Shown: positions 18,992 through 29,347, counted from the first letter of the stretch. The stretch: 64,000 bases of DNA from Miltoncostaea sp963770865 (GCA_963770865.1 CAVYRD010000022.1:45847-109846), one strand, 5' to 3'. Numbers and translations: made by a program. Notes: a model not told the origin generated them from the letters alone.

Positions 18992-20219
18992 CCCGCGCGC
19001 GCCGGGCGACGGCGGCGAGGAGGGCGAAGCCGAGCAGGGCGGCCACCACCGACCCGCCGAGCACCCCGATCTTCGACGCGTCCACAAGGTCCGGGTCGGA
19101 GTAGGCCAGCCCGGTGATGAACAGCGAGACCGTGAACCCGATGCCCGCCAGCGCGCCCACGCCGACGACATGGCTCCAGCGCACGCCGTCGGGCAGGGCG
19201 CTCAGGCCGAGGCCGACGGCCAGCGCCGCGCCGAGCGTCAGCCCCACCGTCTTGCCGACCACCAGGCCGAGGCCGGTGGCGAGCGCGACCGGGGTCTGCG
19301 TGGCGGCCTCGAGGGAGTCGGCGTCGAGGACGATGCCGGCGTTGGCCAGCGCGAAGAGCGGCAGCACGACGTAGCTCGACCACCTGTGGAGGCGGCCCTC
19401 GACGCGGTCGAGCGGCGCGACCGCGTCCGGGCCGTGGTTTGCGCCGGGCGGGAAGGGGTGCACGGGAGTCAGCAGGCCGAGCACGACGCCGGCGATGGTC
19501 GCGTGGACGCCCGACTCGAAGGTCGCGAACCAGACCACCAGGCCGAGCGCGACGTAGGGCCACAGGGACGTCATCCGCGCGCGCTGGAGCACCAGGATCG
19601 CCGCCACCCCGCCGAGCGCCAGGGCGAGCCAGCCGAGGTGGATCACCTCGGTGTAGTAGAGGGCCACGACCAGGATCGCGCCGATGTCGTCGATCACGGC
19701 CACCCCGAGCAGGAAGGCGACGAGCGCGGCCGGGGCCCGCGAGCCCACGGCGACCAGCGCCGCGAGGGCGAAGGCGACGTCGGTCGCCATCGGGATGCCC
19801 CAGCCGTTCGCGCCCTCCCCGCCCGCGGTGACGGCCAGGAAGATCAGCACCGGCAGCACCATGCCCCCGGCCGCGGCGAAGGCCGGGAGCAGCGCGGCCT
19901 GGCGGGTCGAGAGCTCACCCACCACCAGCTCGCGCTTCACCTCGAGCCCCACGACGAGGAAGAAGATCGTCATGAGGCCGTCGTTGACGATGGCCTGGAG
20001 GTCCTCGACCTCCGAGAAGGAGCCGAGCCGCAGCGTGACCTCGTGGCTCCAGAGGTCGTTGTAGCCCTGGGGATCGAGGTTCGCCCAGACGAGCGCGACG
20101 ACCGTCGCCGCCAGCAGCACCAGCCCGGCCGACGCCTCGAGGCGCGCGAACTCCTGCAGGGGGCGGACCACCAGCCGCTGCGCGCGCGAGGCCGGCGGGG
20201 TGCGGTCCGGGCCGATCAC
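18948..20219 (-). CDS. nhaA: Na+/H+ antiporter NhaA
   Basis: A 423-residue NhaA with about twelve membrane segments. The ion-binding aspartate pair is in GVAVIDDIGAILVV and the family motifs VNDGLMTIFFLVVGLEVKRE and WGIPMATDVAFALA are intact. It exports Na+ in exchange for protons at alkaline pH or high salt. GTG start. It lies 10 bases downstream of the YihY gene and probably belongs to the sigF/rsbW stress operon. Its end overlaps the convergent glycosidase. A second NhaA (31270-32622) is present in the window. Confidence 0.92.
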   Translation of the reverse strand: MIGPDRTPPASRAQRLVVRPLQEFARLEASAGLVLLAATVVALVWANLDPQGYNDLWSHEVTLRLGSFSEVEDLQAIVNDGLMTIFFLVVGLEVKRELVVGELSTRQAALLPAFAAAGGMVLPVLIFLAVTAGGEGANGWGIPMATDVAFALAALVAVGSRAPAALVAFLLGVAVIDDIGAILVVALYYTEVIHLGWLALALGGVAAILVLQRARMTSLWPYVALGLVVWFATFESGVHATIAGVVLGLLTPVHPFPPGANHGPDAVAPLDRVEGRLHRWSSYVVLPLFALANAGIVLDADSLEAATQTPVALATGLGLVVGKTVGLTLGAALAVGLGLSALPDGVRWSHVVGVGALAGIGFTVSLFITGLAYSDPDLVDASKIGVLGGSVVAALLGFALLAAVARRARVSPRAPRPGPSRPG

Positions 20220-20229
20220 CCGGGGGAGG

Positions 20230-21216
20230 TTAGCCGCCCCGGCGCTCCACCTCGGCCTCCACCTGCGCGCCCAGCAGGATCGCGGCGCCCGTCAGCCAGA
20301 GCCAGGTCAGCATCACGATGACCGCCGACAGCGAGCCCCACGCCGCGCCGTAGTCCGAGAACCGGGAGACGTAGACCCCGAACAGCGCCGACGCCACCAC
20401 CCAGATCAGCACGGCCACCCCGGCGCCGGCCGCCTCCGCGCGGCCGCTGCAGTGGGCGCGCGCCGGGCCGATGCGCAGGATGCCGGCCACCGCCACGAAG
20501 AGCGCGGCGGCCAGGATGGGCCACTGGGCGCCCCACCAGAGCCAGCCGACCAGGGTGGTGGCGTCGAACGCCTCGCCGATCGCCTCCGAGATGGGCGCGC
20601 CCAGCACGAGCAGGACGAACGAGACGACGACGGCGAGCAGGCTCCACGCGAGGAGCCCCACCGCCGTGCCCCGCTGGCGGGCGAAGGAGCGCGTCTCCTC
20701 GACGCCGTGCACCCGGTTGAGGCCGCGCATCAGCGCCGACATCGCGCCGCTCGAGGTCCAGATCGCGAGCACGAGCCCGACGATCGCCAGGCCCGCGCCG
20801 CTGCCCGAGCTCTGCGTGACCCGCGTGAGCGTGTCGTCGATGAGCGAGAGCGCGTCGTCGGGCACGACCCCGTCGAGCCGGTCGAGCAGGCTCTGGACCG
20901 TGCCGGGGCCGGCGAACACCCCGAAGGCGCCGACGGCCACCAGGAGCGTGGCCGGGATCGCCAGGAACGCGTAGTAGGCGAGCGAGGCCGCGACGTCGGT
21001 GACGTTGCCCGCACGCGCCGCCGCGACGGCGGCGCGCAGGACGCCGACCGCCCCCCGAAGGCCGCGGGAGGCGGCGGGCGCGGCCGGCGCCGGGGGCGCC
21101 GTCGGGGCGGCGGTGGAGGGGGCCCGCGGGGCGGGAGCGGGGCGCGCCGGGCGCCCGCGCCAGGGGATCGCGAGCGCCGCGACCAGGCCGAGGCCGAGGA
21201 CGGTCCGCCGGCGCAC
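20230..21216 (-). CDS. YihY/BrkB-family membrane protein
   Basis: A 328-residue inner-membrane protein of the YihY/virulence factor BrkB (formerly RNase BN) family. Six hydrophobic segments lie between residues 80 and 310, with the family segment VTDVAASLAYYAFLAIPATLL and the end SLSAVIVMLTWLWLTGAAILLGAQVEAEVE. The Ala/Pro-rich N-terminal 60 residues are unusual and may be a cytoplasmic tail. The family's function is unsettled; the old ribonuclease assignment was wrong. It starts five bases after the degenerate RsbW-like gene, so it is probably a stress-sigma operon member. Confidence 0.85.
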   Translation of the reverse strand: MRRRTVLGLGLVAALAIPWRGRPARPAPAPRAPSTAAPTAPPAPAAPAASRGLRGAVGVLRAAVAAARAGNVTDVAASLAYYAFLAIPATLLVAVGAFGVFAGPGTVQSLLDRLDGVVPDDALSLIDDTLTRVTQSSGSGAGLAIVGLVLAIWTSSGAMSALMRGLNRVHGVEETRSFARQRGTAVGLLAWSLLAVVVSFVLLVLGAPISEAIGEAFDATTLVGWLWWGAQWPILAAALFVAVAGILRIGPARAHCSGRAEAAGAGVAVLIWVVASALFGVYVSRFSDYGAAWGSLSAVIVMLTWLWLTGAAILLGAQVEAEVERRGG

Positions 21217-21221
21217 GCGGA

Positions 21222-21614
21222 TCAGCGCGTCGGCGCGCCGGCCCCGATCCGCAGCCGCAGCACCTCGTCGCCCGTGTCCAGGGAGTCCACGCTCCAGTCG
21301 TCGACGAGCCGCTCCAGCACCGGCCCGATGCCGGGGAGCGCGCTGTCGGCCACGATCCGCGCGCCGGAACCCGCGTTGAGCGGGCCGACCACCATGTCGA
21401 GCGCCGCGCCGTCGGTGCCGAACTCGACGCCCAGGGCGTCGTCGGCCGAGTGCGCCAGCGCGGCGCGCACGAGGGCGGAGCTCACGATCTGGGCGTCCGA
21501 GAGGCGGTCGAGGGGCAGGTCGGCGCGGGCCGCGATGGCCCCCACCACGCGCTCCAGGACGGGCCCCCCGAGGTCCCCGCGTCGCAGCCGCAGCCGAGCT
21601 GCGCGATGGGTCAC
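21222..21614 (-). CDS. degenerate GHKL/RsbW-like protein
   Basis: A 130-residue protein whose GTG start overlaps the rsbW stop by four bases. The helix-strand order (LERVVGAIAARADLPLDRLSDAQIVSSALVRAALAHS, then short strands) resembles an anti-sigma GHKL kinase, but the N-box Asn, the DxGxG loop and the ATP lid are missing, so it cannot bind ATP in the usual way. Its position directly behind rsbW in the sigF operon suggests a regulatory partner, perhaps one that titrates the STAS protein or the kinase. I recognise no named family. Confidence 0.6.
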   Translation of the reverse strand: MTHRAARLRLRRGDLGGPVLERVVGAIAARADLPLDRLSDAQIVSSALVRAALAHSADDALGVEFGTDGAALDMVVGPLNAGSGARIVADSALPGIGPVLERLVDDWSVDSLDTGDEVLRLRIGAGAPTR

Positions 21615-22054
21615 GGATCCGACCGGCGCGAGCCGGGGGAGAAGACCATCCGCACCTCGGTGACGCCGTCCTCGCTGTGGAACGACACGTCGTCGCCGAT
21701 GGCGAGCATCAGGGGCAGGCCGAGCCCGAGGCCGGCCGCCGGCGAGGTGACCGTGGGGGTGATGCCGCGGCCGCGGTCGCGCACGGACACGACGAGCTGC
21801 TCGCCCTCGGCCCACGCGAACACCTCGTACTCGCCCTCCTCGCCGTCGGGATAGGCGTGCAGCACGGCGTTGGTGCAGGCCTCGGTGACCGCGATCGAGA
21901 TGTCGGTGCGCGCCTCGTCGCTCCAGCCGAGCGCGTCGATCACGCCGCGCACCATCTGCCGGGCCACCGCGACGCTGTCGGGCTCCGCGGGCAGCAGCAG
22001 CTCGATGTCGGGATGGGCGGTGCTCACGAGCGGAAGCATTGCGGATCCGGGCAT
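21611..22054 (-). CDS. rsbW: anti-sigma factor serine kinase (RsbW/SpoIIAB type)
   Basis: A 147-residue GHKL kinase. The N-box ITEACTNAVLHAY-like segment (AVTEACTNAVLHAYPDG), G1 motif DRGRGITP and lid GLGLGLPLML are all intact. Family members bind their sigma factor and phosphorylate a STAS antagonist on Ser. The cognate sigma gene lies 43 bases upstream on the same strand and the STAS gene is divergent beyond it. ATG 22054 is used; ATG 22039 or GTG 22027 would give a slightly shorter protein. The downstream neighbour overlaps by four bases. Confidence 0.88.
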   Translation of the reverse strand: MPGSAMLPLVSTAHPDIELLLPAEPDSVAVARQMVRGVIDALGWSDEARTDISIAVTEACTNAVLHAYPDGEEGEYEVFAWAEGEQLVVSVRDRGRGITPTVTSPAAGLGLGLPLMLAIGDDVSFHSEDGVTEVRMVFSPGSRRSDP

Positions 22055-22063
22055 GTTTCGGCG

Positions 22064-22089
22064 GTTCCCTGGCGCGCGCGGTGCGAAAC
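22064..22089 (-). promoter_or_regulatory. possible sigma-B-type promoter before rsbW
   Basis: On the minus strand GTTT (22089-22086), a 16-base spacer and GGGAAC (22069-22064) resemble the stress-sigma consensus GTTT-N14/16-GGGTAT. It lies in the 43-base gap between sigF and rsbW. A start about seven bases on would fall close to ATG 22054, which would favour ATG 22039 for that transcript. The -10 match is imperfect. Confidence 0.3.
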
Positions 22090-22097
22090 ACGCCCGG

Positions 22098-22772
22098 TCA
22101 CGACGCCGGCCCCTCGGGGTCGGGGCCGGCGGACGCCTCGCGCAGCGCCTCCAGGGCGCGGCGGATGAGCCGTGAGACGTGCATCTGCGACACGCCCACG
22201 CGCTCGGCGATCTGGCTCTGGGTGAGGCCCTCCTCGAAGCGGAGGTGCAGGATCACGCGCTCGCGGGCGGGCAGCGACGCCAGGCCGGCGTCGAGCGTCA
22301 CGCGGGCCTCCGCCTGCTCGTAGCCCTGCTCCTCGACCCCGACGACCGCGCCCGCGTCCTCCTCGCCCTCGGAGCCCGGCGAGGCGAGCGGCCCGGGGCG
22401 CTGGGCGCTGCCGGCCGCCAGGGCGTCGAGGACGTCGTCCATCGACAGGCCGGTCGACTCGGCGATCTCGCGGACGCTGGGGCTGCGGCCGTTCTCCGCC
22501 GACAGCTGCGTGACGGCGTGGGAGATCTGGGCCCGGGCCTCCTGCAGCCCGCGCGGGACGCGAATCGTCCACGAGCGGTCGCGGAAGTGGCGGCGGATCT
22601 CTCCGAGGATGGTCGGCGTCGCGAAGCTGGCGAGCTTGAAGCCGCGCTCGGGCTCGAAGCGGTCGATCGCCTTGATCAGGCCGATGGTCCCGACCTGGAC
22701 GAGATCGTCCAGCGGCTCGCCTCGGTCGGCGTAGCGGCGCGCGAGCCCCCGGACCAGCGGGAGATGCTCCAC
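22098..22772 (-). CDS. sigF: general-stress sigma factor (SigB/SigF/SigG family)
   Basis: About 224 residues of a group 3 sigma-70 factor: region 2 (VQVGTIGLIKAIDRFEPERG, FKLASFATPTILGEIRRHFRD), region 3 (SPSVREIAESTGLSMDDV) and region 4 helix-turn-helix (EEGLTQSQIAERVGVSQMHVSRLIRRAL). GTG 22772 is the only canonical start in frame, yet the codons before it read AAERERLI, which matches what normally precedes HLPLVR in this family. A good AGGA site precedes an ATC at 22802, so a non-standard start is possible. A strong sigma-B-like promoter lies upstream, pointing to autoregulation. Confidence 0.9.
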   Translation of the reverse strand: MEHLPLVRGLARRYADRGEPLDDLVQVGTIGLIKAIDRFEPERGFKLASFATPTILGEIRRHFRDRSWTIRVPRGLQEARAQISHAVTQLSAENGRSPSVREIAESTGLSMDDVLDALAAGSAQRPGPLASPGSEGEEDAGAVVGVEEQGYEQAEARVTLDAGLASLPARERVILHLRFEEGLTQSQIAERVGVSQMHVSRLIRRALEALREASAGPDPEGPAS

Positions 22773-22866
22773 GATGAGCCGCTCGCGCTCGGCGGCGTCG
22801 ATTGTCCGTCCTGCGGGTATGGGCGACCTCGATCGGATCGGCGCGGCGACGGCGCCGGACGAGACT

Positions 22867-22891
22867 ATGCCCGATCACCGTCCGGTCAAAC
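22867..22891 (-). promoter_or_regulatory. sigma-B/F-type promoter of the sigF operon
   Basis: On the minus strand GTTT (22891-22888), 15 bases, then GGGCAT (22872-22867), against the consensus GTTT-N14/16-GGGTAT. It sits about 65 bases before the likely sigF ribosome site and is correctly oriented. It is the better of two such matches in this operon and suggests positive autoregulation by the sigma factor. Confidence 0.5.
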
Positions 22892-22922
22892 CGCGCGCCG
22901 CCCCCTGCTACTCTCGCGCGGA

Positions 22923-23247
22923 ATGAGCGACGACTCCGCGATCACCTTCCGCGCACGCGCCGACGAGCGCCCCGGCGCGGTCGTCGTCACCGCGGAGGGC
23001 GAGCTGGACCTGGTCGGCGCCCCCCGCCTGCTCGAGGCGATGCCGAGCGACGGCACCTCCCCGGTCGTGCTCGACCTCGGCGGCGTCGGCTTCATGGACT
23101 CCTCCGGCCTGCGCTCCCTGCTGGAGGCCCGCCAGGCGTGCATCGACGCCGGGCGCTCGTTCGCGATCGCCCGGCCGTCCGAGCCGGTGCGCCGCGTGCT
23201 GGAGCTGGTCGACCTGGCCCGCGAGTTCGCGGTGGTTGACCTCCCCG

Positions 23248-23255
<8 letters not shown>
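22923..23255 (+). CDS. STAS-domain anti-sigma factor antagonist
   Basis: A 110-residue STAS protein (RsbV/SpoIIAA type). The hallmark phosphorylation loop is VGFMDSSGLRSLLEAR, with Ser in the DSSG motif, after the strand PVVLDLGG. The unphosphorylated form would bind the RsbW kinase and free the sigma factor. The gene is divergent from sigF; ATG 22923 has a short purine stretch upstream. Its stop overlaps the end of the convergent uppP by eight bases. Confidence 0.9.
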
Positions 23256-24066
<811 letters not shown>

Positions 24067-24114
24067 GGCGGAGAACCATAGGGCACGCCCGGGTGCCCGC
24101 AGCTGGCCGTTCGG

Positions 24115-26344
24115 CTAGCGGATCTCGATCCGTCGCGTGATCGCCAGGGAGCCCGATCCGGGCTCGCTGGCGCGCACCTCGAGGCGGTAGGCACCGGGCC
24201 GCAGGCCGCGCACCGGGAGGGCCAGGCGGAAGCCGGATGCGCCGCCCGCGGCGCTCGCGCTGCGCGCGACCGGGCCGAGGGGCGCGGGCGCGAACGACGC
24301 CGCCAGTCCGCGGCCGGCGGTCTGGGCCGCGGCGCGCAGGGGGCGCAGCGTGGCGCGCAGGCGCGCCGGGCGCACCAGCCGCCCGCGCACGGCGAGCGCC
24401 AAGGCGCGGTGCGAGGCCACCGCCGGCACGGTCAGGCCGCGCACCGCGCCCGCGGCCCGCGGGATGAAGGAGCGCACGGCGAAGCTCTCGTTGCCCGCGG
24501 CGTCGCGGGCGGTCAGCACCACCCAGCGCCGCCGGGCCTCGGCGAAGCGGCGGGTCACCTTCGCGCCGCGGGCCGTGTCGCCGTCGCCGAAGCTCCAGCG
24601 CACCGAGTCGCGGCGCACGCCGCTGCCCGCGTCGGACACCCGGGCGCGGAAGCGCGCGGCGGTGCCCGAGCGCGACCAGCCGATGGCGACCCGCGGGCGG
24701 GTGCGGTTGACCGTCACCGCGTGGCGGGCGGGGGTGGGGTCGGCGGCGCCGGCGGCGTCGATGGCCTGGGCCTCGACCACGTGGCGGCCCTCGGGGAGGG
24801 TCAGCGAGAGGGAGAGGGCGGTCGTCGGGGCGCTCCACTCGCCGCCGTCCACCCGGGTGCGCACGGTGACGCCGCCGCCGGCCAGGGCGACCGCGTAGTC
24901 GAGGCGCGCGGCGTTGGTGGTCGCGGGCGGGGTCGAGGTGAAGCGGGTGTCCGGCACCGGGCCGGTGGCGGCCTCGACGGCGCGCAGGGCGTCGACCCGA
25001 CCCATGCCCGAGGCCGGGTCCGCGCCGGCGGCGCCGACGTCCACGGCCGTGCCGCGCAGGATGTCGGCGACGGCGGCCGGGGTGAGGGCGGGGTTGGCCT
25101 GGCGCACGAGGGCGGCGACGCCGGCGACGTGCGGGGCGGCCATCGAGGAGCCCGAGTAGGACAGGTAGCCCGTCCCGACGCTGGAAACCACGCCCACGCC
25201 CGGGGCGGCGAGGTCGGGCTTCGGGAGCACGGTGCCGGCCGCGGGCCCGAGGCCGTCGGGGTTCTGCCACACGATGGGGCCGCGGCTCGAGAACGACGGG
25301 ACGCTGTCGTCGGTGTCGAGCGCGCCCACGGCGATCGCCTCCGGGTAGCCCGCGGGGCTGCCGATGCTGCCAGCGCCGGGGCCGTTGTTGCCGGCCGCGA
25401 AGACCGGGACGATGCCGAGCTCCAGCCAGCGGCGGATCATCGGGCGGAACCAGGTGTCGTTGGCCGTCGAGGCCGACCAGGAGTTGTTGACCACCGAGGG
25501 CTGGTCGGCCGTGGCCGGGTTGCCGTCGGGGTCGGTCATCCACTCGGCGGCGGCGAGCAGGGCGCTGCCGCTGCCGACGCCGTTGGCGCCCATCGCGCGC
25601 GCCACGATCAGCTTCGCGTCGGGCGCGACGCCGATCGGGGCGCCGCCGGCCGAGCCGCCGGCGATGGTGCCGGCCGTGTGCGTGCCGTGGCCGTTCTCGT
25701 CGACCGGCGTCGGGCTCGAGGCGACGAAGTCGCGCCAGGCGGCGACCTTGCCGGCCAGGTCCGGGGCGGCCGGGTTGACGCCGGTGTCGATGCTGCCCAC
25801 CCGCACGCCGTCGCCGCGCAGGCCGAAGCCGCTCCAGACGGCCGGGGCGTGGATCGCGGCGAGGCCCCAGTCGCCGGAGCCGGCGTCGGGGAAGGGGGTG
25901 GACGCGGCGGTCTCGGCGTCGGCGATCGCGACCGGGGCGTCGAGGCCGACGCTCGCGACGGCCGGGTCGCCCGCCACGGCGCGTATCTCGTCGGGCGTGC
26001 CCGAGAAGGCGACCGCGTTGATCAGCCAGAAGCGCCGTGACCGGCGCGTTGACCTCGTCGGTGACGGCGTCCTGGGTGGCGTCGGCGCGACGCTGCAGGG
26101 CGCGCAGGAGGGCCTCGGGACGGCCGGCGTAGCGCTCGCCGTCGACCTGGCTGCGCAGCGTGGCGATGACGGGGATCCGCGCGGACGGGGAGGCGGACGC
26201 GAGCCGGTCCTGGAGGGCCGGGGTGGGGGCCGCGGCCGCGGGGGCGGCGAGGGCCGCCAGGCCGGCGGCGGAGGTGAGCGCGACGAGGGCCTCGGCGATG
26301 CGGCGTCCATGCCGGCCCCTCGGGCGGAACCTGCCCGAGAACAT
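24115..26344 (-). CDS. secreted subtilisin-family (S8) serine protease, interrupted by a single-base frameshift
   Basis: ATG 26344 opens a signal peptide (basic start, then EALVALTSAAGLAALAAPAAAA) and a propeptide (ARIPVIATLRSQVDGERYAG). After APVTA the frame is lost and continues in the next one as RFWLINAVAFSGTPDE. Removing one G of the pair at 26035-26036 gives APVTRFWLINAV. The catalytic triad is intact: Asp in GSIDTGVN, His in ENGHGTHTAG, Ser in GSSMAAPHVAG. The C-terminal 300 residues are beta-rich, PKD/Big-like (RVSDAGSGVRRDSVRWSFGD), ending in an immunoglobulin-like module. Either a sequencing error or a real null allele. Confidence 0.8.
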
Positions 26345-26450
26345 TCGAATCCATTCCGTTGGATCGCGTGCTGCAGCCCCTTATTCGGCATGCGCCGGGG
26401 GTGTCTTGACCGGCGCGGGCGCACCGCGACGGGCTCGCTACGATGGGTGC

Positions 26451-26909
26451 GTGCCCGTCTTCCTCTGTCCCCGCTGCGCCTACCGCGAGAGCAGCAGCGA
26501 GCGCAACGTCCGCCACCAGCCGCGGGGCTGCTCGCGCTGCGGCTTCGGCTTCTCGTTCGAGCTTCTCGAGGACTACTACGCGAGCCCCAAGACGGCGCTG
26601 ATCGTGTGCGACAAGGAGCGCCGCATCCTGGTGGCCGGCCACTCCGCGTTCGCGGTCACCGGCTACGACGAGGGCGACCTGATCGGCGCCGACGTCATGG
26701 AGCGCCTGGGCCTCGGCGGCTTCTCCGACGGCGACCCGGCGGAACGGAGCCTGGAGTGGGGCGTGCGCGTCCTGAACGTCCCCTGCACCTACCGCTTCAA
26801 CGGGTCCGACGAGGACATCGCGGCGACGGCCGACTTCTTCCCGGCCTACGACGAGGACGGAGGCCTGCTCGTGGCGCTCACCCCCAAGACGGCGGTTCCG
26901 TCCGGGTAG
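26451..26909 (+). CDS. zinc-ribbon plus PAS-like protein
   Basis: A 152-residue protein with an N-terminal zinc ribbon (Cys6-x2-Cys9, Cys27-x2-Cys30) followed by a PAS-like domain: YYASPKTALIVCDKERRILVAGHSAFAVTGYDEGDLIGADVMERLGL is a typical PAS N-cap and core. No output domain follows, so it may act by protein-protein contact or as a redox/ligand sensor. GTG 26451 is the only start that keeps the first Cys pair. The neighbouring aldo-keto reductase begins 40 bases later. The combination is uncommon and no partner is obvious. Confidence 0.7.
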   Translation: MPVFLCPRCAYRESSSERNVRHQPRGCSRCGFGFSFELLEDYYASPKTALIVCDKERRILVAGHSAFAVTGYDEGDLIGADVMERLGLGGFSDGDPAERSLEWGVRVLNVPCTYRFNGSDEDIAATADFFPAYDEDGGLLVALTPKTAVPSG

Positions 26910-26949
26910 TGTCCTGAGTCGCACGGCGGTTCAGCGACGAGGGGGTCCG

Positions 26950-27951
<1,002 letters not shown>

Positions 27952-27972
27952 GGTCACCGGCTAAGGTGGCCC

Positions 27973-28443
27973 ATGGCGACGGATCCCCAGCGCCGGCGAA
28001 GCGACGCCCGCCGTCCCCAGGCGCGGCCCTTCGGCCCGACGCCGGGGGGCCTCGGCCCGCCCGACCCGGCGGGCGTGTTGCGCTCGCTGGAGCACGCCGT
28101 CGGCTCGGCCCGGCGGATGCGCCGCCCGGTCACGCTGGTCGTGCTGCAGCTGCCCTCGCCGGTGGACGAGCCGGCGCTCGCGCGGGTGGCCGACCTGGTG
28201 CGGCGCACGGTGCGCGACACGGACGGGATCTGGCGCGACGGGCCGGGCGGCCTGGCGCTGGTGCTGATGGACGCCGACGGGCCCAACTGCGAGCCGGTGC
28301 TCGCCCGGCTGCGGCTGCGGTTGCGCTCGGACGGCCTGGGAGCCGTGCTGATGGGCCGCGCGGCCGCAGCGCCGGGCATCGGCGCGGCGGACCTGCTGGA
28401 CCTGGCGCACGAGGATCGGCGCGCGATCTCCCACGGCGCGTGA
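27973..28443 (+). CDS. degenerate GGDEF-like protein
   Basis: A 156-residue protein whose first 40 residues are Arg/Pro-rich and probably disordered. From residue 40 the pattern follows a diguanylate-cyclase domain: SLEHAVGSARRMRRPVTLVVLQL for the first helix-strand, LARVADLVRRTVRDTDGIWRDGPGGLALVLMDADG where the GGDEF loop should be, then a helix. The signature reads GPGGL in place of GG[DE]EF, and the metal Asp of strand 1 is missing, so it cannot make c-di-GMP. It may bind a nucleotide or a partner. It lies 21 bases after the aldo-keto reductase and 10 before the epimerase. Confidence 0.6.
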   Translation: MATDPQRRRSDARRPQARPFGPTPGGLGPPDPAGVLRSLEHAVGSARRMRRPVTLVVLQLPSPVDEPALARVADLVRRTVRDTDGIWRDGPGGLALVLMDADGPNCEPVLARLRLRLRSDGLGAVLMGRAAAAPGIGAADLLDLAHEDRRAISHGA

Positions 28444-28453
28444 GCGGGCCCGC

Positions 28454-29347
28454 GTGAGGGTCGTCATCGCGGGCGCCGCCGGCCTGATCGGCCGGGCGCT
28501 GGCCGCCGCCCTCGTCGCCCGCGGCGACGCGGTCGTGGCGCTCTCGCGCTCGGGCGAGTCCGGCATCGCCGGTGCCGACGACATGCGCTGGGATCCGGCC
28601 GAGGGCCCGCCGCCGCGGGCCGCCCTCGACGGGGCCGACGCCGTCGTCAACCTGGCCGGGGCGCCGATCGGCGGCAAGCGCTGGACGGCGGAGCGCAAGC
28701 GCGAGGTGCGCGAGAGCCGCACGCTGACCACCCGGCTGATCGTGGACGCCCTGGCCGCCGAGGGCGCGCCGCGGGTGCTCGTCAACGGGAGTGCCGTCGG
28801 CTACTACGGGCCCACCGAGGAGACGGTCGACGAGACCAGCCCGCCCGGCTCCGACTTCCTGGCCGACACCTGCGTGGCGTGGGAGCGCGAGGCCGAGCGC
28901 GCCGAGGAGCACGGCGTGCGCGTGGTGCGCGCGCGCACGGGCATCGTCCTGGCGCGCGACGGCGGGGCGCTGCCGCAGATGGCCCTGCCGGTGAAGCTCT
29001 TCGCCGGGGGCCCGATCGGCGGCGGACGCCAGTGGATCCCCTGGATCCACCTCGACGACGAGGTGGGCCTGCTGATGCTCGCCCTCGACGACCCCGCCCT
29101 GCGCGGCCCGATGAACCTCACCGCGCCCGAGCCGGCGCGCCAGCGCGACTTCGTCTCCGCGCTCGGCAAGGCCCTCGGCCGGCCGACGATCCTGCCGACG
29201 CCCGCCTTCCCCCTCCGCATCGCGATGGGCGAGATGGCGACGCTCGCGCTCGACGGCCAGCGCGCGGTCCCGGCCGTCGCCCTCGCGGCCGACTACACGT
29301 TCCGCCACATAGACATCGAGGAGACGCTGGCGGCGGTCTACGTCTGA
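28454..29347 (+). CDS. TIGR01777-family NAD(P)-binding epimerase (YfcH-like)
   Basis: A 297-residue extended-SDR-like protein. It has the Rossmann motif AGAAGLIGRALAAALVARGD, the family signature NLAGAPIGGKRWTAERKREV and VNGSAVGYYGP, and the C-terminal DUF1731 part (PTPAFPLRIAMGEMA ... GQRAVPAVALAADYTFRH). The family is widespread, next to division or fatty-acid genes elsewhere, but its substrate is unknown. GTG start. It is followed three bases later by dsbB. Confidence 0.9.
   Translation: MRVVIAGAAGLIGRALAAALVARGDAVVALSRSGESGIAGADDMRWDPAEGPPPRAALDGADAVVNLAGAPIGGKRWTAERKREVRESRTLTTRLIVDALAAEGAPRVLVNGSAVGYYGPTEETVDETSPPGSDFLADTCVAWEREAERAEEHGVRVVRARTGIVLARDGGALPQMALPVKLFAGGPIGGGRQWIPWIHLDDEVGLLMLALDDPALRGPMNLTAPEPARQRDFVSALGKALGRPTILPTPAFPLRIAMGEMATLALDGQRAVPAVALAADYTFRHIDIEETLAAVYV

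Noticed and set aside
22055..22089. GTTTCG/CGAAAC inverted repeat before rsbW as an operator
   Set aside because: Arms are only six bases, 23 bases apart, and half of it is explained by the -35-like element.
24409..26040. Long open frame on the plus strand opposite the subtilase
   Set aside because: Its product is Gly/Arg/Ala-rich without domains and is the antisense shadow of a protease with an intact catalytic triad. Many such long frames arise in 74% GC DNA.
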